Shown: positions 32,553 through 40,612, counted from the stretch's first letter. The stretch is DNA of 40,612 nt from Peptococcaceae bacterium (GCA_009782825.1 WRII01000020.1:1-40612), one strand, 5' to 3'. A program made the numbers and translations. Notes: generated by a model from the sequence alone, not told the origin.

Positions 32553-35500
32553 TTATCCCTTCTGACGTCCATTTTCGCTGTATCTATGAATAGACTCGTG
32601 TCCTCTCTTTATAGGAAAAGGCTCATAGGCTCCATCCGGTGCATAACTTCGTTTGTGCAAATATTTCGGCCTCCCATATGTGTCTTCACCGGCCCTGTTC
32701 TCAGTCTTGCTCAGTTGAGTCTCCTCTTGGGAAGTTAGGAATCCATAAGGATCCCCTTGAGAATGAGAAGCCCTCTCCATTTCTTGTTTGTGTTGAGATG
32801 GCTGAGGGTATCCCTCAGCTGCGTTTGGTGTCTTCCTCTGTGCCGAATCCGGCATTCCTATCTGTATTGTCTTATCATCATGCGCGGAGTTGTAAAAATC
32901 ACTGCGCGCCCGAACCTCACTATACGGGGCAATTTCACCATAAGGAACAATCCCGCCAAACGAGGCGCCCTCATCATAAGGAGCTATTCCGCCAGGAACA
33001 TCAACTTGTGCCTGCCCTCCCTCATACTGCTGCCGAGAAGTATTGTGCGTCCCCCCTGGGCCTTGTCCCGCATACTCTTGCCCTTGAGGCGTAAGGCTCT
33101 CAACGCTAACTCTTGGATACTCCGGCTGGCGGGGAAGTATTAATTCGCTGTTCTCTTGCGAATACCCCATCTGTCGGGATTCAAGGCCACTGCCAGCGTA
33201 CGAATACTCCGACGGGCGGGATCCAGCGCCACTATCAGCTTGCGGAGACTCCTGCCGGCGGGGCGACCCAAAGCCACTGTCAGCTTGCGGATACTCCGGC
33301 TGACGAGACGCGCCAAAACTGCTGTCAGCTTGCGGATACTCCGGCTGACGAGACGCGCCAAAACTGCTGTCAGCTTGCGGATACTCCGGCTGACGAGACG
33401 CGCCAAAACCGCTGTCAGCTTGTGGATATTCCGGCTGACGAGACGCGCCAAAGCCACTGTCAGCTTGCGGATACTCCGGCTGACGAGACACGCCAAAACT
33501 GCTGTCAGCTTGCGGATATTCCGGCTGACGAGACGCGCCAAAGCCACTGTCAGCTTGCGGATACTCCGGCTGACGAGACACGCCAAAGCCACTGTTCTCT
33601 TGAGAATACCCTGGCTGACTTCTATCCCCCGGTTGGCGGGATCCAAAGCCACTGTTATCTTGCGAATGACTCAGCTGACTGATATCACCCGGACGGAATC
33701 CAAAACCGCTGTCAGCTTGCGGATATTCTGGCCGCCGAGGTACGCCTCCCAAGTTGTCTCCTTGTGGATATCCTTCCCCGTATAAAGGCGCCCCTCCCGC
33801 ATCAATATTCGCCTTATCTTTTATCTTCAGCTTCGTCTTGGCCTTTGCCTTATCCTTATCCTTATCCTTTCTTTTTCCCTTGTCCTTCGCAAGCTCTTCC
33901 TCATATTGGGGTTCATATAGCGAGAGAGTTTGAGCCTCCTCATGTTGTCCAAACTCTGGCTTACCAGATCCAAAACGTCTTTCTTGGCTTTGCGGGTACT
34001 CCGTCTTATGAGATCCTAATCGAACATTATTATCTTGCGTATATCCCGGCTGGCGGCCCCCAAAGCTGTTATTATCTTGCATCTGCGGCATTTGTGGCAT
34101 CTGTGGCATCTGCGAATACCCCGGCTTGTATGACGTGCTGGCGGCGCCCGGAGCCCCAGTCTTTGCCCCAGCATACACTCGCTCATACGCCTCTCCATAG
34201 GGTGAAGAACGGTGATCCTCCTCGCGCTCTTGCTGCGCAGTCTCCGATAGGCGGGCCCCAAGAGTCTTATTATCCTGCAAATATTTTGGCTGAAGCGGCC
34301 CCACGTTATCGATATCCTGTGAGCGATACCCCTGATCCTGAGTATATCCCGATCCTTGGGGCACAGGATCCTCGGCATACCCTTGCAGATACTCCGACAT
34401 GCGAGACTCTAGGCTTGGTTTGCCACTCTGTGAGTCCTGGGGGGGATATTCCGTTGATCGAGACACAGCCCCCAGATCCTTGCTCTGTGAATACATCGGT
34501 TCCTGGGATGCACTCGGCTCATCACCATAAGCATACCCTCCAGGCCGGCGCACACCAGAACTATCCGCTTGCGGCATATTCCCTTGCCCATACTCCGATT
34601 GCCCATACTCCGGCCTTGGAGTCGGAGCCTGACCCATCGCGGAATATCCAAAGCCGTGTTGGCCATACTCTTCAGCACCACCGGCAACCTCATTCCCCAT
34701 AGCGTAAGAACTTTGTTCCTGGAAGCCCCCTACATTCCCACCTCTTGACAAACCATATTCGGCAGGCAAAGGCAGGTCAATTGTGAATGTTGTTTTTCCA
34801 TCTTCGCTCTCAGCTGTAAGCGTTCCATTGTGGCGCGAAATGCTTTCCCGGGCAATAACAAGCCCTAATCCATTCTTATCCACCATAGCCAGGGTATCTT
34901 CATACGCATAATAATTATCCGCCATCACCTTCAACACATTCGCAGGCATCGTTTTGCCGCGGCTTGTGATGCGAATCCTCGTTTGATATCCTTTGACCAA
35001 AGCTTCTATATAAATAGCGCTGACAACCTCACTGTAGGCAACAGCATTTTTCAAGATTGTGTTAAACGCACGGGAAATTCTTTCTTGATTCCCGAAAATC
35101 ATGCTTTTCTCCTCAGCGTTTAACACGGCGTCCTTATTTTGGGCCGTAAGCAGCGGCTGAATTTCCTCAATAATTTTCGAGAACATCTGATTAATATCAA
35201 TAACTTCCTTCGATAACAAAACATCCTCGCTGCACGTAATCTCTAAGAAACTCGTAACCAAGTCATCCAATTCACGAGCCTTCTCCTGGGAATAGCCAAC
35301 ATACTTCGATTTCTGATCAAAAGACATAAGAGACTCATCCCCAAACAGACCCTGATCTTTTGTTAGAAAAGACAAAGAGGCTTTGATCTCCTGGGCAATC
35401 CTATTTCCCAGACGGCTTTTTCGCTGCTCATCCTGCTGTGTCCCCTTTTCCCGATCAAGAAACGCCTGTTTCAGGGCCGCCATTTTTCCCTCCAGAAAAG

Positions 35501-35873
35501 ACATTTCCGGAGAAAGTCTAACAGATTCAAGCGAATTTCCCTCAATTAAGACATCAAGCCCCATGTCAACCTCTTTAAAAGAGTGATGCAAGCGTTTAGA
35601 GATGCTCCTGTAGATCAAAAAAACCAGAAAAACTGTCAGAATCAGGATAAATCCTAAGACCCTCCAGCTATTTTGAAAAAACACTGCGCAGGCATCCATT
35701 GCCGCCGACAGATCCAGCCCCATCAAGTCGTTAAGCGACTGGGCAACATTTTTAGCCATAGCTCCACTAAAAAAGAAGTATACCAGCGAACCCAAGCCTG
35801 CTAAAATAAAGGATATAAGAATTATCCGCCATAAAAAATTGTGCTTCAACCCGGAAAGATCTTTATTCTGCAA
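32553..35873 (-). CDS. VanS-like pseudo-histidine kinase with giant Tyr/Pro/Gln/Ser repeat tail
   Basis: TTG 35873 behind AAAGGAG gives 1106 residues. Two membrane helices (about 13-36 and 70-89) flank a very short outer loop of some 30 residues, then a linker and a kinase core of about 155-370. The dimerisation box reads AQEIKASLSFL (160-170), with Gln161 where the phospho-accepting His should be. The ATP domain keeps an N-box (NTILKNAVAYS, 271-281), GLGL (335-338) and HNGTLTAES, but has no DxGxG G1 box. Residues 371-1106 are low complexity, with about ten copies of a 15-residue unit GFGASRQPEYPQADS and a Lys-rich patch. It is probably a dead kinase used as a scaffold or sensor. It lies 99 bases behind rodA on the same strand, with no response regulator nearby. 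Confidence 0.7.
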   Translation of the reverse strand: MQNKDLSGLKHNFLWRIILISFILAGLGSLVYFFFSGAMAKNVAQSLNDLMGLDLSAAMDACAVFFQNSWRVLGFILILTVFLVFLIYRSISKRLHHSFKEVDMGLDVLIEGNSLESVRLSPEMSFLEGKMAALKQAFLDREKGTQQDEQRKSRLGNRIAQEIKASLSFLTKDQGLFGDESLMSFDQKSKYVGYSQEKARELDDLVTSFLEITCSEDVLLSKEVIDINQMFSKIIEEIQPLLTAQNKDAVLNAEEKSMIFGNQERISRAFNTILKNAVAYSEVVSAIYIEALVKGYQTRIRITSRGKTMPANVLKVMADNYYAYEDTLAMVDKNGLGLVIARESISRHNGTLTAESEDGKTTFTIDLPLPAEYGLSRGGNVGGFQEQSSYAMGNEVAGGAEEYGQHGFGYSAMGQAPTPRPEYGQSEYGQGNMPQADSSGVRRPGGYAYGDEPSASQEPMYSQSKDLGAVSRSTEYPPQDSQSGKPSLESRMSEYLQGYAEDPVPQGSGYTQDQGYRSQDIDNVGPLQPKYLQDNKTLGARLSETAQQEREEDHRSSPYGEAYERVYAGAKTGAPGAASTSYKPGYSQMPQMPQMPQMQDNNSFGGRQPGYTQDNNVRLGSHKTEYPQSQERRFGSGKPEFGQHEEAQTLSLYEPQYEEELAKDKGKRKDKDKDKAKAKTKLKIKDKANIDAGGAPLYGEGYPQGDNLGGVPRRPEYPQADSGFGFRPGDISQLSHSQDNSGFGSRQPGDRSQPGYSQENSGFGVSRQPEYPQADSGFGASRQPEYPQADSSFGVSRQPEYPQADSGFGASRQPEYPQADSGFGASRQPEYPQADSSFGASRQPEYPQADSSFGASRQPEYPQADSGFGSPRRQESPQADSGAGSRPSEYSYAGSGLESRQMGYSQENSELILPRQPEYPRVSVESLTPQGQEYAGQGPGGTHNTSRQQYEGGQAQVDVPGGIAPYDEGASFGGIVPYGEIAPYSEVRARSDFYNSAHDDKTIQIGMPDSAQRKTPNAAEGYPQPSQHKQEMERASHSQGDPYGFLTSQEETQLSKTENRAGEDTYGRPKYLHKRSYAPDGAYEPFPIKRGHESIHRYSENGRQKG
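33233..33600 (-). repeat. 45-bp in-frame tandem repeats in the pseudo-kinase tail
   Basis: Seven to eight near-identical 45-base units, each with CTGACGAGACGCGCCAAA and GTCAGCTTGCGGATACTCC on the plus strand, encode GFGASRQPEYPQADS. They have no spacers, so this is not a CRISPR array. Confidence 0.9.
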
Positions 35874-35972
35874 TTCTGACAGCTCCTTTCAGCTCCTTAC
35901 TCTATTCTACAAACAACTCCCGGCAGCAGCTTATGTTAACACCACACTGGTGATCGTCATCCATCCCTTTAG

Positions 35973-37148
35973 TTAAAACATCGTCCTCTCACGACGGGCA
36001 TACACACTGAACACCAGTCCCACGCCAATAAGGTTCGCCCACATGGAGCTTCCTCCAGATGTAATAAAAGGCAGCGGCATCCCCGTCACAGGCATAATCC
36101 CTGAAGCCATACCGGCATTCACAAAAAACTGGAAAGCCCACATAGAAACGAGTCCGGCCACAATGAGTGTTCCCAGCAAGTCGCGGGATTTCATGGCCAC
36201 AGAAACACATCTCAGAAGGAAAATACAGAATAAAAACAGCAGGATCGATGTTCCCAAGAAGCCAAATTCTTCGCCCACCACAGAGAATACAAAATCCGTA
36301 TGGTGATCAGGAATAAAGTTGAGCTGCCCCTGGGTTCCCATATGGTAGCCCTTCCCCCACAGGCCGCCTGAACCGATAGCCCAAATCGACTGCATGATCT
36401 GATACCCATCTCCCCCCAAATCCCTTTCGGGATTCAAAAAGACAAGAATGCGGTTGAGCTGGTACTCCTGCAAAGGCAGCGGCAGAACTGCCAACGGTCT
36501 CAATAAGGCCGGCAAAGATTCAGCAGGCGTCACGCGGAGAAAGACTGTCATCGCACCCAGAGCCCCCGCCCCTGCAATCAGAGAGCCAAACTTGACCGGG
36601 TGCGCCCCCGCCACAAACATCATTCCCACAAAAATCGCCAGAAACACGAGAGATGTTCCTAAATCCGGCTGGAAAAAAACCAAAACCATAGGAAATGCTA
36701 CAAATAGGAACGGAATAACAAAATCTCTGTAGCGCCTCAAATTCTGCGACCGTTTTGACAGAAAACAGGCCAGCGACACCACAACAATGATTTTCGCAAA
36801 CTCGGAGGGTTGAAAAGAAATCCCATCCAATACCTCAAGCCAGCGTTGTGACCCCCGCGCCGCTGTCCCCATGAACTCAACCACAAGGAGCATGAGGACA
36901 TTAAATCCGTAGAGCCCCCAGTAGACATGCCGAGTGTATTTATAGTCCACACACGCAACCCCAAGAGCCAGAAGAAGTCCTGTCCCCATCCATACAGCAT
37001 GACTCTTGACATAAAAGTACGGGTCACCGGGCACAAGATTGTAGGCTGCCGTGCTCAAAACAAACAAACTCGCCGCCAAAAGCAAGAGCAACAGACACAG
37101 CAGAGAAACATCGACATAAGGAAGCCATTTGCGAATACCCTTGGCCAT
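35973..37148 (-). CDS. rodA: rod-shape determining SEDS glycosyltransferase RodA
   Basis: ATG 37148 has GAGGGTGA upstream. The 391-residue protein has about ten membrane helices with SEDS signatures: GISFQPSEFAKI, FFQPDLGTSLVF, NRILVFLNPERD, GYQIMQSIWAIGSGG, NFIPDHHTDFVFSVVGEEFG and LPFITSGGSSMWANLIGVGL. The FIPDHHTDF form and QPDLGT favour RodA over FtsW. It polymerises lipid II into glycan strands during side-wall growth, together with a class B penicillin-binding protein not seen here. The pseudo-kinase gene follows on the same strand. Confidence 0.93.
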   Translation of the reverse strand: MAKGIRKWLPYVDVSLLCLLLLLLAASLFVLSTAAYNLVPGDPYFYVKSHAVWMGTGLLLALGVACVDYKYTRHVYWGLYGFNVLMLLVVEFMGTAARGSQRWLEVLDGISFQPSEFAKIIVVVSLACFLSKRSQNLRRYRDFVIPFLFVAFPMVLVFFQPDLGTSLVFLAIFVGMMFVAGAHPVKFGSLIAGAGALGAMTVFLRVTPAESLPALLRPLAVLPLPLQEYQLNRILVFLNPERDLGGDGYQIMQSIWAIGSGGLWGKGYHMGTQGQLNFIPDHHTDFVFSVVGEEFGFLGTSILLFLFCIFLLRCVSVAMKSRDLLGTLIVAGLVSMWAFQFFVNAGMASGIMPVTGMPLPFITSGGSSMWANLIGVGLVFSVYARRERTMF

Positions 37149-37322
37149 GAATCACCCTCAGAATGTTTCATCCAATTTTCGTCACCCAACTCATAACATC
37201 TCTAAGCATCACCAAAAATCATTATGTTTTCTTCATTATAACATAGGAATTCCCCATAGTTCAAACTTTAAGTCATCACATCATTAAAATGCAATGAATC
37301 CATGATTCCATGATGCGCTATA

Positions 37323-37351
37323 TTGAAAAATCCGCGTCGAAACTGTATAAT
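37323..37351 (+). promoter_or_regulatory. promoter of the tRNA-Ser gene
   Basis: TTGAAA (37323-37328) and TATAAT (37346-37351) are 17 bases apart, 18 bases before the tRNA. Confidence 0.75.
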
Positions 37352-37369
37352 CAATATATTGTCATCAAG

Positions 37370-37457
37370 GGAGAGGTGTCCGAGTGGTCGATGGTGCAGC
37401 ACTCGAAATGCTGTGAACCGCAAGGTTCCGTGGGTTCGAATCCCACCCTCTCCGCCA
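37370..37457 (+). tRNA. tRNA-Ser, anticodon CGA
   Basis: The acceptor arms GGAGAGG and CCTCTCC pair, followed by discriminator G and an encoded CCA. The anticodon stem CAGCA/TGCTG encloses CTCGAAA, giving anticodon CGA at 37404-37406 for codon UCG. A long variable arm (class II) and the T-arm GGGTTCGAATCCC are visible. The length is 88 bases. Confidence 0.95.
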
Positions 37458-37480
37458 CCTGTTTCGGAACTTCCTGCGGA

Positions 37481-38623
37481 TCATGTCCCTTCCCGTAAAA
37501 TATCAAGATACGCTGTATATGAAAATATCCTGTTTCGCTGATCCCCGGAACTCTGTTTCAAGATTCCAATTTCGCAAAGCCGTTTTACCGAATCGGATAT
37601 GGTCTTGAATGAAATCCCCAGCGCGGAAGACGTCTTTTTAATTTCTATGATGGGATTTTCTTCGAGGTAAGAAAACAAGCGCATGGCAGTCTTGGCGGCT
37701 CGTCCCATGCCTTCGATGACAGCTGTATTTTTATCGTGCAGAACGGTCAATTTGTCGATAGCGAGAGTGGCATCCTCGGCTGATTCGTAAATAGCCTGTA
37801 AGAAGAATTTTACCCACTGCTCGTAATTACCGTTGCGTCGCACTTCGCTCAAGCGGTCATAATACTCGATGCGGTTCTTTTTGAGGAAGTAAGAAATATA
37901 TAATGCCGGAGTAGTTAATATACCTTTTTGCATGAGGTATAATGTGATCAGCAAACGACCTGCACGCCCGTTGCCGTCCAAAAAGGGGTGGATCGTTTCA
38001 AACTGATAATGGATGAGTGCAACACGGATTAATTCATCCAATTCATCGTCTCCATTTATATATTTTTCCAAGTCCGACATAGCCTGTGTCATGTCCTCCG
38101 GCGTTGGTGGGATGAATCGGGCATTTTTCAATGTGCTGCCTTGACCGCCGATCCAGTTTTGGGAGTATCGGAATTCGCCCGGTTTCTTTTCTTGTCCGCG
38201 GGAACCTTCCATTAAAACGGCATGAGCTTCTTTTATAAGGCGAGTGCACAAAGGCAAATCTTTCAGCCGGGCAATCGAATATTCTGTTGCCTTAATGTAG
38301 TTTATGACTTCGGCAACATCGCGGTTGGCGTTTTCATCTATCAGCGGATCAAGCACATCCTCCAAAGTGGCTTGAGTTCCCTCAATTTGAGAAGACATCA
38401 ACGCTTCTTTTCTGACGTACATTGAAATAAAAAGAGTGACGTTGGGAATCCGTGCGGCGATACCTTCCAAAAGAGTGAGTTGTTTATTGGCCTTCACCAA
38501 TAATTCCACTGCTTCATTATCCAGTGTAATCGGTGGATTCGGTGGCAGCGGCGCCGGTGTAAATGATTTATATGCGGCTTCACCTGATAAGTTTGCTCTT
38601 AGCTTTCCGGCTCTATCCATCAT
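37481..38623 (-). CDS. Fic/DOC family protein with winged helix (putative AMP-transferase)
   Basis: The 380-residue protein starts at ATG 38623 with AAAGG upstream. An N-terminal Fic_N-type region carries SSQIEGTQAT at residues 77-86, whose Glu81 fits the inhibitory (S/T)xxxE(G/N) motif. The catalytic motif HPFLDGNGRAGR (212-223) is complete. A winged-helix domain follows (SALGISFKTISDSVKRLCEI). Fic enzymes transfer AMP from ATP to target hydroxyls, and with an N-terminal inhibitory helix in the same chain they are self-restrained (class II). No antitoxin gene is adjacent. The target is unknown. The gene has its own promoter and its end is 23 bases from the tRNA. Confidence 0.9.
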   Translation of the reverse strand: MMDRAGKLRANLSGEAAYKSFTPAPLPPNPPITLDNEAVELLVKANKQLTLLEGIAARIPNVTLFISMYVRKEALMSSQIEGTQATLEDVLDPLIDENANRDVAEVINYIKATEYSIARLKDLPLCTRLIKEAHAVLMEGSRGQEKKPGEFRYSQNWIGGQGSTLKNARFIPPTPEDMTQAMSDLEKYINGDDELDELIRVALIHYQFETIHPFLDGNGRAGRLLITLYLMQKGILTTPALYISYFLKKNRIEYYDRLSEVRRNGNYEQWVKFFLQAIYESAEDATLAIDKLTVLHDKNTAVIEGMGRAAKTAMRLFSYLEENPIIEIKKTSSALGISFKTISDSVKRLCEIGILKQSSGDQRNRIFSYTAYLDILREGT

Positions 38624-38661
38624 AGGAGTACAACCTTTCGCAAAAGTTAATTATAAGGTAT

Positions 38662-38690
38662 AGTATAGCCTTTTAATTTTAGTTTATCAA
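38662..38690 (-). promoter_or_regulatory. promoter of the fic gene
   Basis: On the minus strand TTGATA (38690-38685) and TATACT (38667-38662) are separated by 17 bases, about 40 bases before the ATG. Confidence 0.65.
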
Positions 38691-38746
38691 TCATAATTAA
38701 AATAAAGGCCTCAGCAAATGATTGTCTTGCGGGGAAACTCGGGACG

Positions 38747-38783
38747 CCGGGAACGCCGACGAAACCGGGGAGCCCGAGCAAAA
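38747..38783. repeat. short 9-bp periodic GC-rich patch
   Basis: GGGACGCCG, GGAACGCCG, ACGAAACCG and GGGAGCCCG follow one another in AT-rich surroundings between fic and the next gene. One frame reads GTPGTPTKPGSPS, collagen-like, but it has no ribosome site. Confidence 0.5.
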
Positions 38784-38796
38784 TCAAAGATATGTA

Positions 38797-39111
38797 TTAT
38801 TTTTCCCTTTTCATGACAATGTTCTTTTCAACTTCAAGCCATTTTTCAAATTTTTGTTGACTGATCATCGCAGGCCAAATGCAAATAAAAAGTGCTGGGA
38901 AGGTTCCAAAGAAACCATCGTAACCCGTCAATACACCAATAACAGCTCCTGCGATCACTACAACGGCGAATATGATGGCGACGATGATAAACGTCCTGTT
39001 CATCTTTTTTGCTTCGGCAGTTTTGAAGTACTCTTTTTGCAAAGCTTTTCGCTGTTCTTTGGGTAATTCCTTAAAAATGGTTGACTCGGTAGCTAAATGT
39101 AGATCAGTCAT
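38797..39111 (-). CDS. small two-helix membrane protein of unknown function
   Basis: ATG 39111 has AAGGAG seven bases upstream, giving 104 residues; a TTG at 39117 is less likely. Residues 1-40 are charged and helical (KELPKEQRKALQKEYFKTAE). Two hydrophobic segments follow (FIIVAIIFAVVVIAGAVIGV and GTFPALFICIWPAMI) and then a charged tail ending EKNIVMKREK. I do not recognise the family. It is divergent from the MutS-like gene, with a 76-bp palindrome between them, so the two may be co-regulated. Confidence 0.6.
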   Translation of the reverse strand: MTDLHLATESTIFKELPKEQRKALQKEYFKTAEAKKMNRTFIIVAIIFAVVVIAGAVIGVLTGYDGFFGTFPALFICIWPAMISQQKFEKWLEVEKNIVMKREK

Positions 39112-39137
39112 TCTCAAGCTCCTTTTCTTTTTCCTTT

Positions 39138-39213
39138 GATTATGTATACACCTCAGAAGACAAAGTGTTACAAAATTTTGTAACGCTTTGTCTTCTGAGG
39201 TGTATACATAATC
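39138..39213. repeat. 76-bp near-perfect palindrome between divergent genes
   Basis: Two 38-base arms meet with no loop at 39175/39176. The left arm starts GATTATGTATACACCTCAGA and ends GTTACAAAA. The right arm is its reverse complement except for one T-G pair (39166/39185), which still pairs in a plus-strand RNA. Confidence 0.95.
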
Positions 39214-39303
39214 AGGAGTTTAAAAATACAATGCAGGAGGAAAACAAATCGGTATAATGAGACAACAATAAAACATTATTTTTGGAGGGGATAGTAAGCA
39301 GCC

Positions 39304-40612
39304 ATGGTAACTATCATTATTCTCTGCGCAGTAGCAGCTGTCATTTTACCATCGTTTCTTTATGCTTCTTATAAGAAGAAAAAGACTCTGAAGAGGCTCG
39401 CAGAAGAATACGGAAAACCTTCTACTCGCACGTATGATGAACGGGATTTTATGAATATCAGCCACCTGTTCAATCTATACCCAATAAAAGGGAAAGAAAC
39501 AGTAGATGATGTAACTTGGAATGATATACAAATGCCCATCCTTTACAAACACATGAACCACTCCGTTTCTCACATTGGCGATGAATATTTATACCGCCAT
39601 ATCCGTACACAGCAGTATGATGATTTGGAAAGACTTGAAAGACATATCCAATATTTCGACACACACTCGGAAGAGCGTATCAAGCTTCAATATGCTTTTA
39701 ACAAAATTAATACAAATGTAACTACTGTAACTACAAGTCAAAAAGAGAAGATTGGAAATCATTTTGTTGCTCATCTCAAGGATTTGGATTTGATTCCTAA
39801 AATATCTATTATTCCTTCCTTCATATTTATTTTTCTGGGCATAATATCGTTTTTTCTTATTGCTTACTTTGTCCAACAAGAAGAAGAACTCATAACGATA
39901 CTTATAGGCCTTGCTGGCGTTCCATGCATTTTTTTAGGAGCTTTAACTGTAGTAATGGAACATCTTACCCCAAGAATACAGAAATTTATTCCGACAATAA
40001 GAACTTTTAGCGCATGTATTAAGGCGAGCAGACAGATTGCGACACTGGACTCACATATTTTCGATAAAGCATTTAAAACGATTCTGCCTACGCTGAAAAA
40101 ACTTAACAGGGAACCAGTACAGATGGATTTTTTTCTGGACGTTTGTGTAAATTCAGCAGCGCCTCCAGTTATTGGCTTACCAGCATTTTTCGGTATACCT
40201 TGGCTTGTCTATAAACGGATAGCAAAGACAATCAAAAATAATGCCCAAGAAGCCATGGCACTCTATGATTGTATCGGCTATATTGAACTCTGTATCGGCT
40301 TAAGCTCATACAGAAAAACCTTACCCTATTATTGCTTGCCTGAATTTTCAAAGAAGATGCAATTATCATTTGGCGAGGTGTATCACCCTTTGCTGCCAGA
40401 CCCTGTGACAAATTCTAAAACCATAGACCCCAAATCCATTATAACTGGGGCCAATGCCAGCGGGAAATCCACATTTGCGAAAACTTTGTCTATTAATGCT
40501 CTTACCGCACAAACCATAAATATGTGTTACGCCAAAAAATTCAGTTTGCAGCCTGCTTGCATCTATACCACAATGGATTTGAGTGATGACATCACACAAG
40601 GAGACAGCTTCT
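39304..40612 (+). CDS. membrane-anchored MutS-like ATPase (partial, runs off right edge)
   Basis: The frame is open for 436 codons from ATG 39304, with GGAGGGG about 13 bases upstream. Residues 3-21 are a membrane helix. Two more hydrophobic segments lie near 165-190 and 198-218. The middle is helical and charged, like the MutS lever/core region. HPLLPD (near 361) and the Walker A motif ITGANASGKSTF (near 379) begin the MutS ATPase domain, and MDLSDDITQGDSF fits the family's downstream motif. No N-terminal mismatch-recognition domain is present, so mismatch repair is unlikely. Related membrane MutS-like proteins are of unknown role. A TATAAT at 39253-39258 may belong to its promoter. Confidence 0.75.
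   Translation, partial: MVTIIILCAVAAVILPSFLYASYKKKKTLKRLAEEYGKPSTRTYDERDFMNISHLFNLYPIKGKETVDDVTWNDIQMPILYKHMNHSVSHIGDEYLYRHIRTQQYDDLERLERHIQYFDTHSEERIKLQYAFNKINTNVTTVTTSQKEKIGNHFVAHLKDLDLIPKISIIPSFIFIFLGIISFFLIAYFVQQEEELITILIGLAGVPCIFLGALTVVMEHLTPRIQKFIPTIRTFSACIKASRQIATLDSHIFDKAFKTILPTLKKLNREPVQMDFFLDVCVNSAAPPVIGLPAFFGIPWLVYKRIAKTIKNNAQEAMALYDCIGYIELCIGLSSYRKTLPYYCLPEFSKKMQLSFGEVYHPLLPDPVTNSKTIDPKSIITGANASGKSTFAKTLSINALTAQTINMCYAKKFSLQPACIYTTMDLSDDITQGDSF

Noticed and set aside
33233-33600. Regular 45-bp repeats that could be mistaken for a CRISPR array
   Set aside because: The units are contiguous, have no spacers and keep one reading frame inside the minus-strand pseudo-kinase gene.
33113-34702. 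Long plus-strand frames opposite the pseudo-kinase tail
   Set aside because: They are mirror images of the in-frame repeats, lack ribosome sites and have no recognisable domains.
39170-39181. Palindrome as an ordinary repressor operator
   Set aside because: The symmetric arms extend 38 bases each way, far longer than a normal operator, so it is listed as a separate structure.

Overview
The window looks like the chromosome of an anaerobic, endospore-forming member of the Clostridia, probably from the menaquinone-containing Peptococcaceae/Desulfitobacteriales or Syntrophomonadales side. The evidence is SpoIIID, SpoIID and an alpha/beta small acid-soluble spore protein (SASP), a Firmicutes-type rpsB-to-rseP housekeeping run, strong AGGAGG-type ribosome binding sites with some TTG and GTG starts, and a butyryl-CoA gene cluster headed by a membrane EtfAB:quinone oxidoreductase-like protein. 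The exact genus cannot be fixed by eye.

Layout. 1-1450: a decayed accessory patch on the minus strand. It holds the start of a beta-ketoacyl-synthase-like gene of the kind found near type VI secretion/Rhs loci, a phosphate-permease scrap, a toxin-like fragment and two small genes in an effector/immunity arrangement. 1596-6228: a PdaA-like peptidoglycan deacetylase convergent with a 1187-residue double glycosyltransferase. 6251-6480: a 158-bp inverted-repeat (MITE-like) element followed by a dispersed repeat. 6682-9770: a DUF2752 membrane protein, a zinc-ribbon/proline-rich membrane protein, a DegV protein and a YtxH-like protein. 9828-17955: rpsB-tsf-pyrH-frr-uppS-cdsA-dxr-rseP plus a diacylglycerol-kinase-like gene, covering translation, UMP synthesis, undecaprenyl and phospholipid precursors, isoprenoids and regulated proteolysis. 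18179-23172: a sporulation and envelope block with spoIIID, SASP, two tandem CapA-like genes, spoIID and a DUF3787 micro-gene.

23600-32344: an eight-gene plus-strand cluster for interconversion of acetyl-CoA and butyrate: FeS oxidoreductase, a tiny coupled ORF, hbd, bcd, etfB, etfA, thiolase and a butyrate/acetate-type CoA transferase. No crotonase lies in it. The genes suggest that electrons exchanged by Bcd/EtfAB are passed to or from the membrane quinone pool. 32553-37148 (minus strand): rodA followed by a very large VanS-like pseudo-histidine kinase with a roughly 735-residue repeat tail. 37370-37457: tRNA-Ser(CGA). 37481-38623: a Fic protein. 38797-40612: a small two-helix membrane protein divergent from a membrane-anchored MutS-like ATPase that runs off the window, with a 76-bp almost perfect palindrome between them.

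The most unusual items are the degenerate histidine kinase with its repeat tail beside rodA, the 76-bp palindrome at the MutS-like locus, the GGGRCTGTAACTA element family that abuts stop codons, the 23-bp duplication that appears to have rebuilt the cdsA/dxr junction, the 3'-homogenised capA pair, and the secretion-effector remnants at the left edge. No search could be run: family names rest on motif recognition, and functions of unnamed genes are inference.
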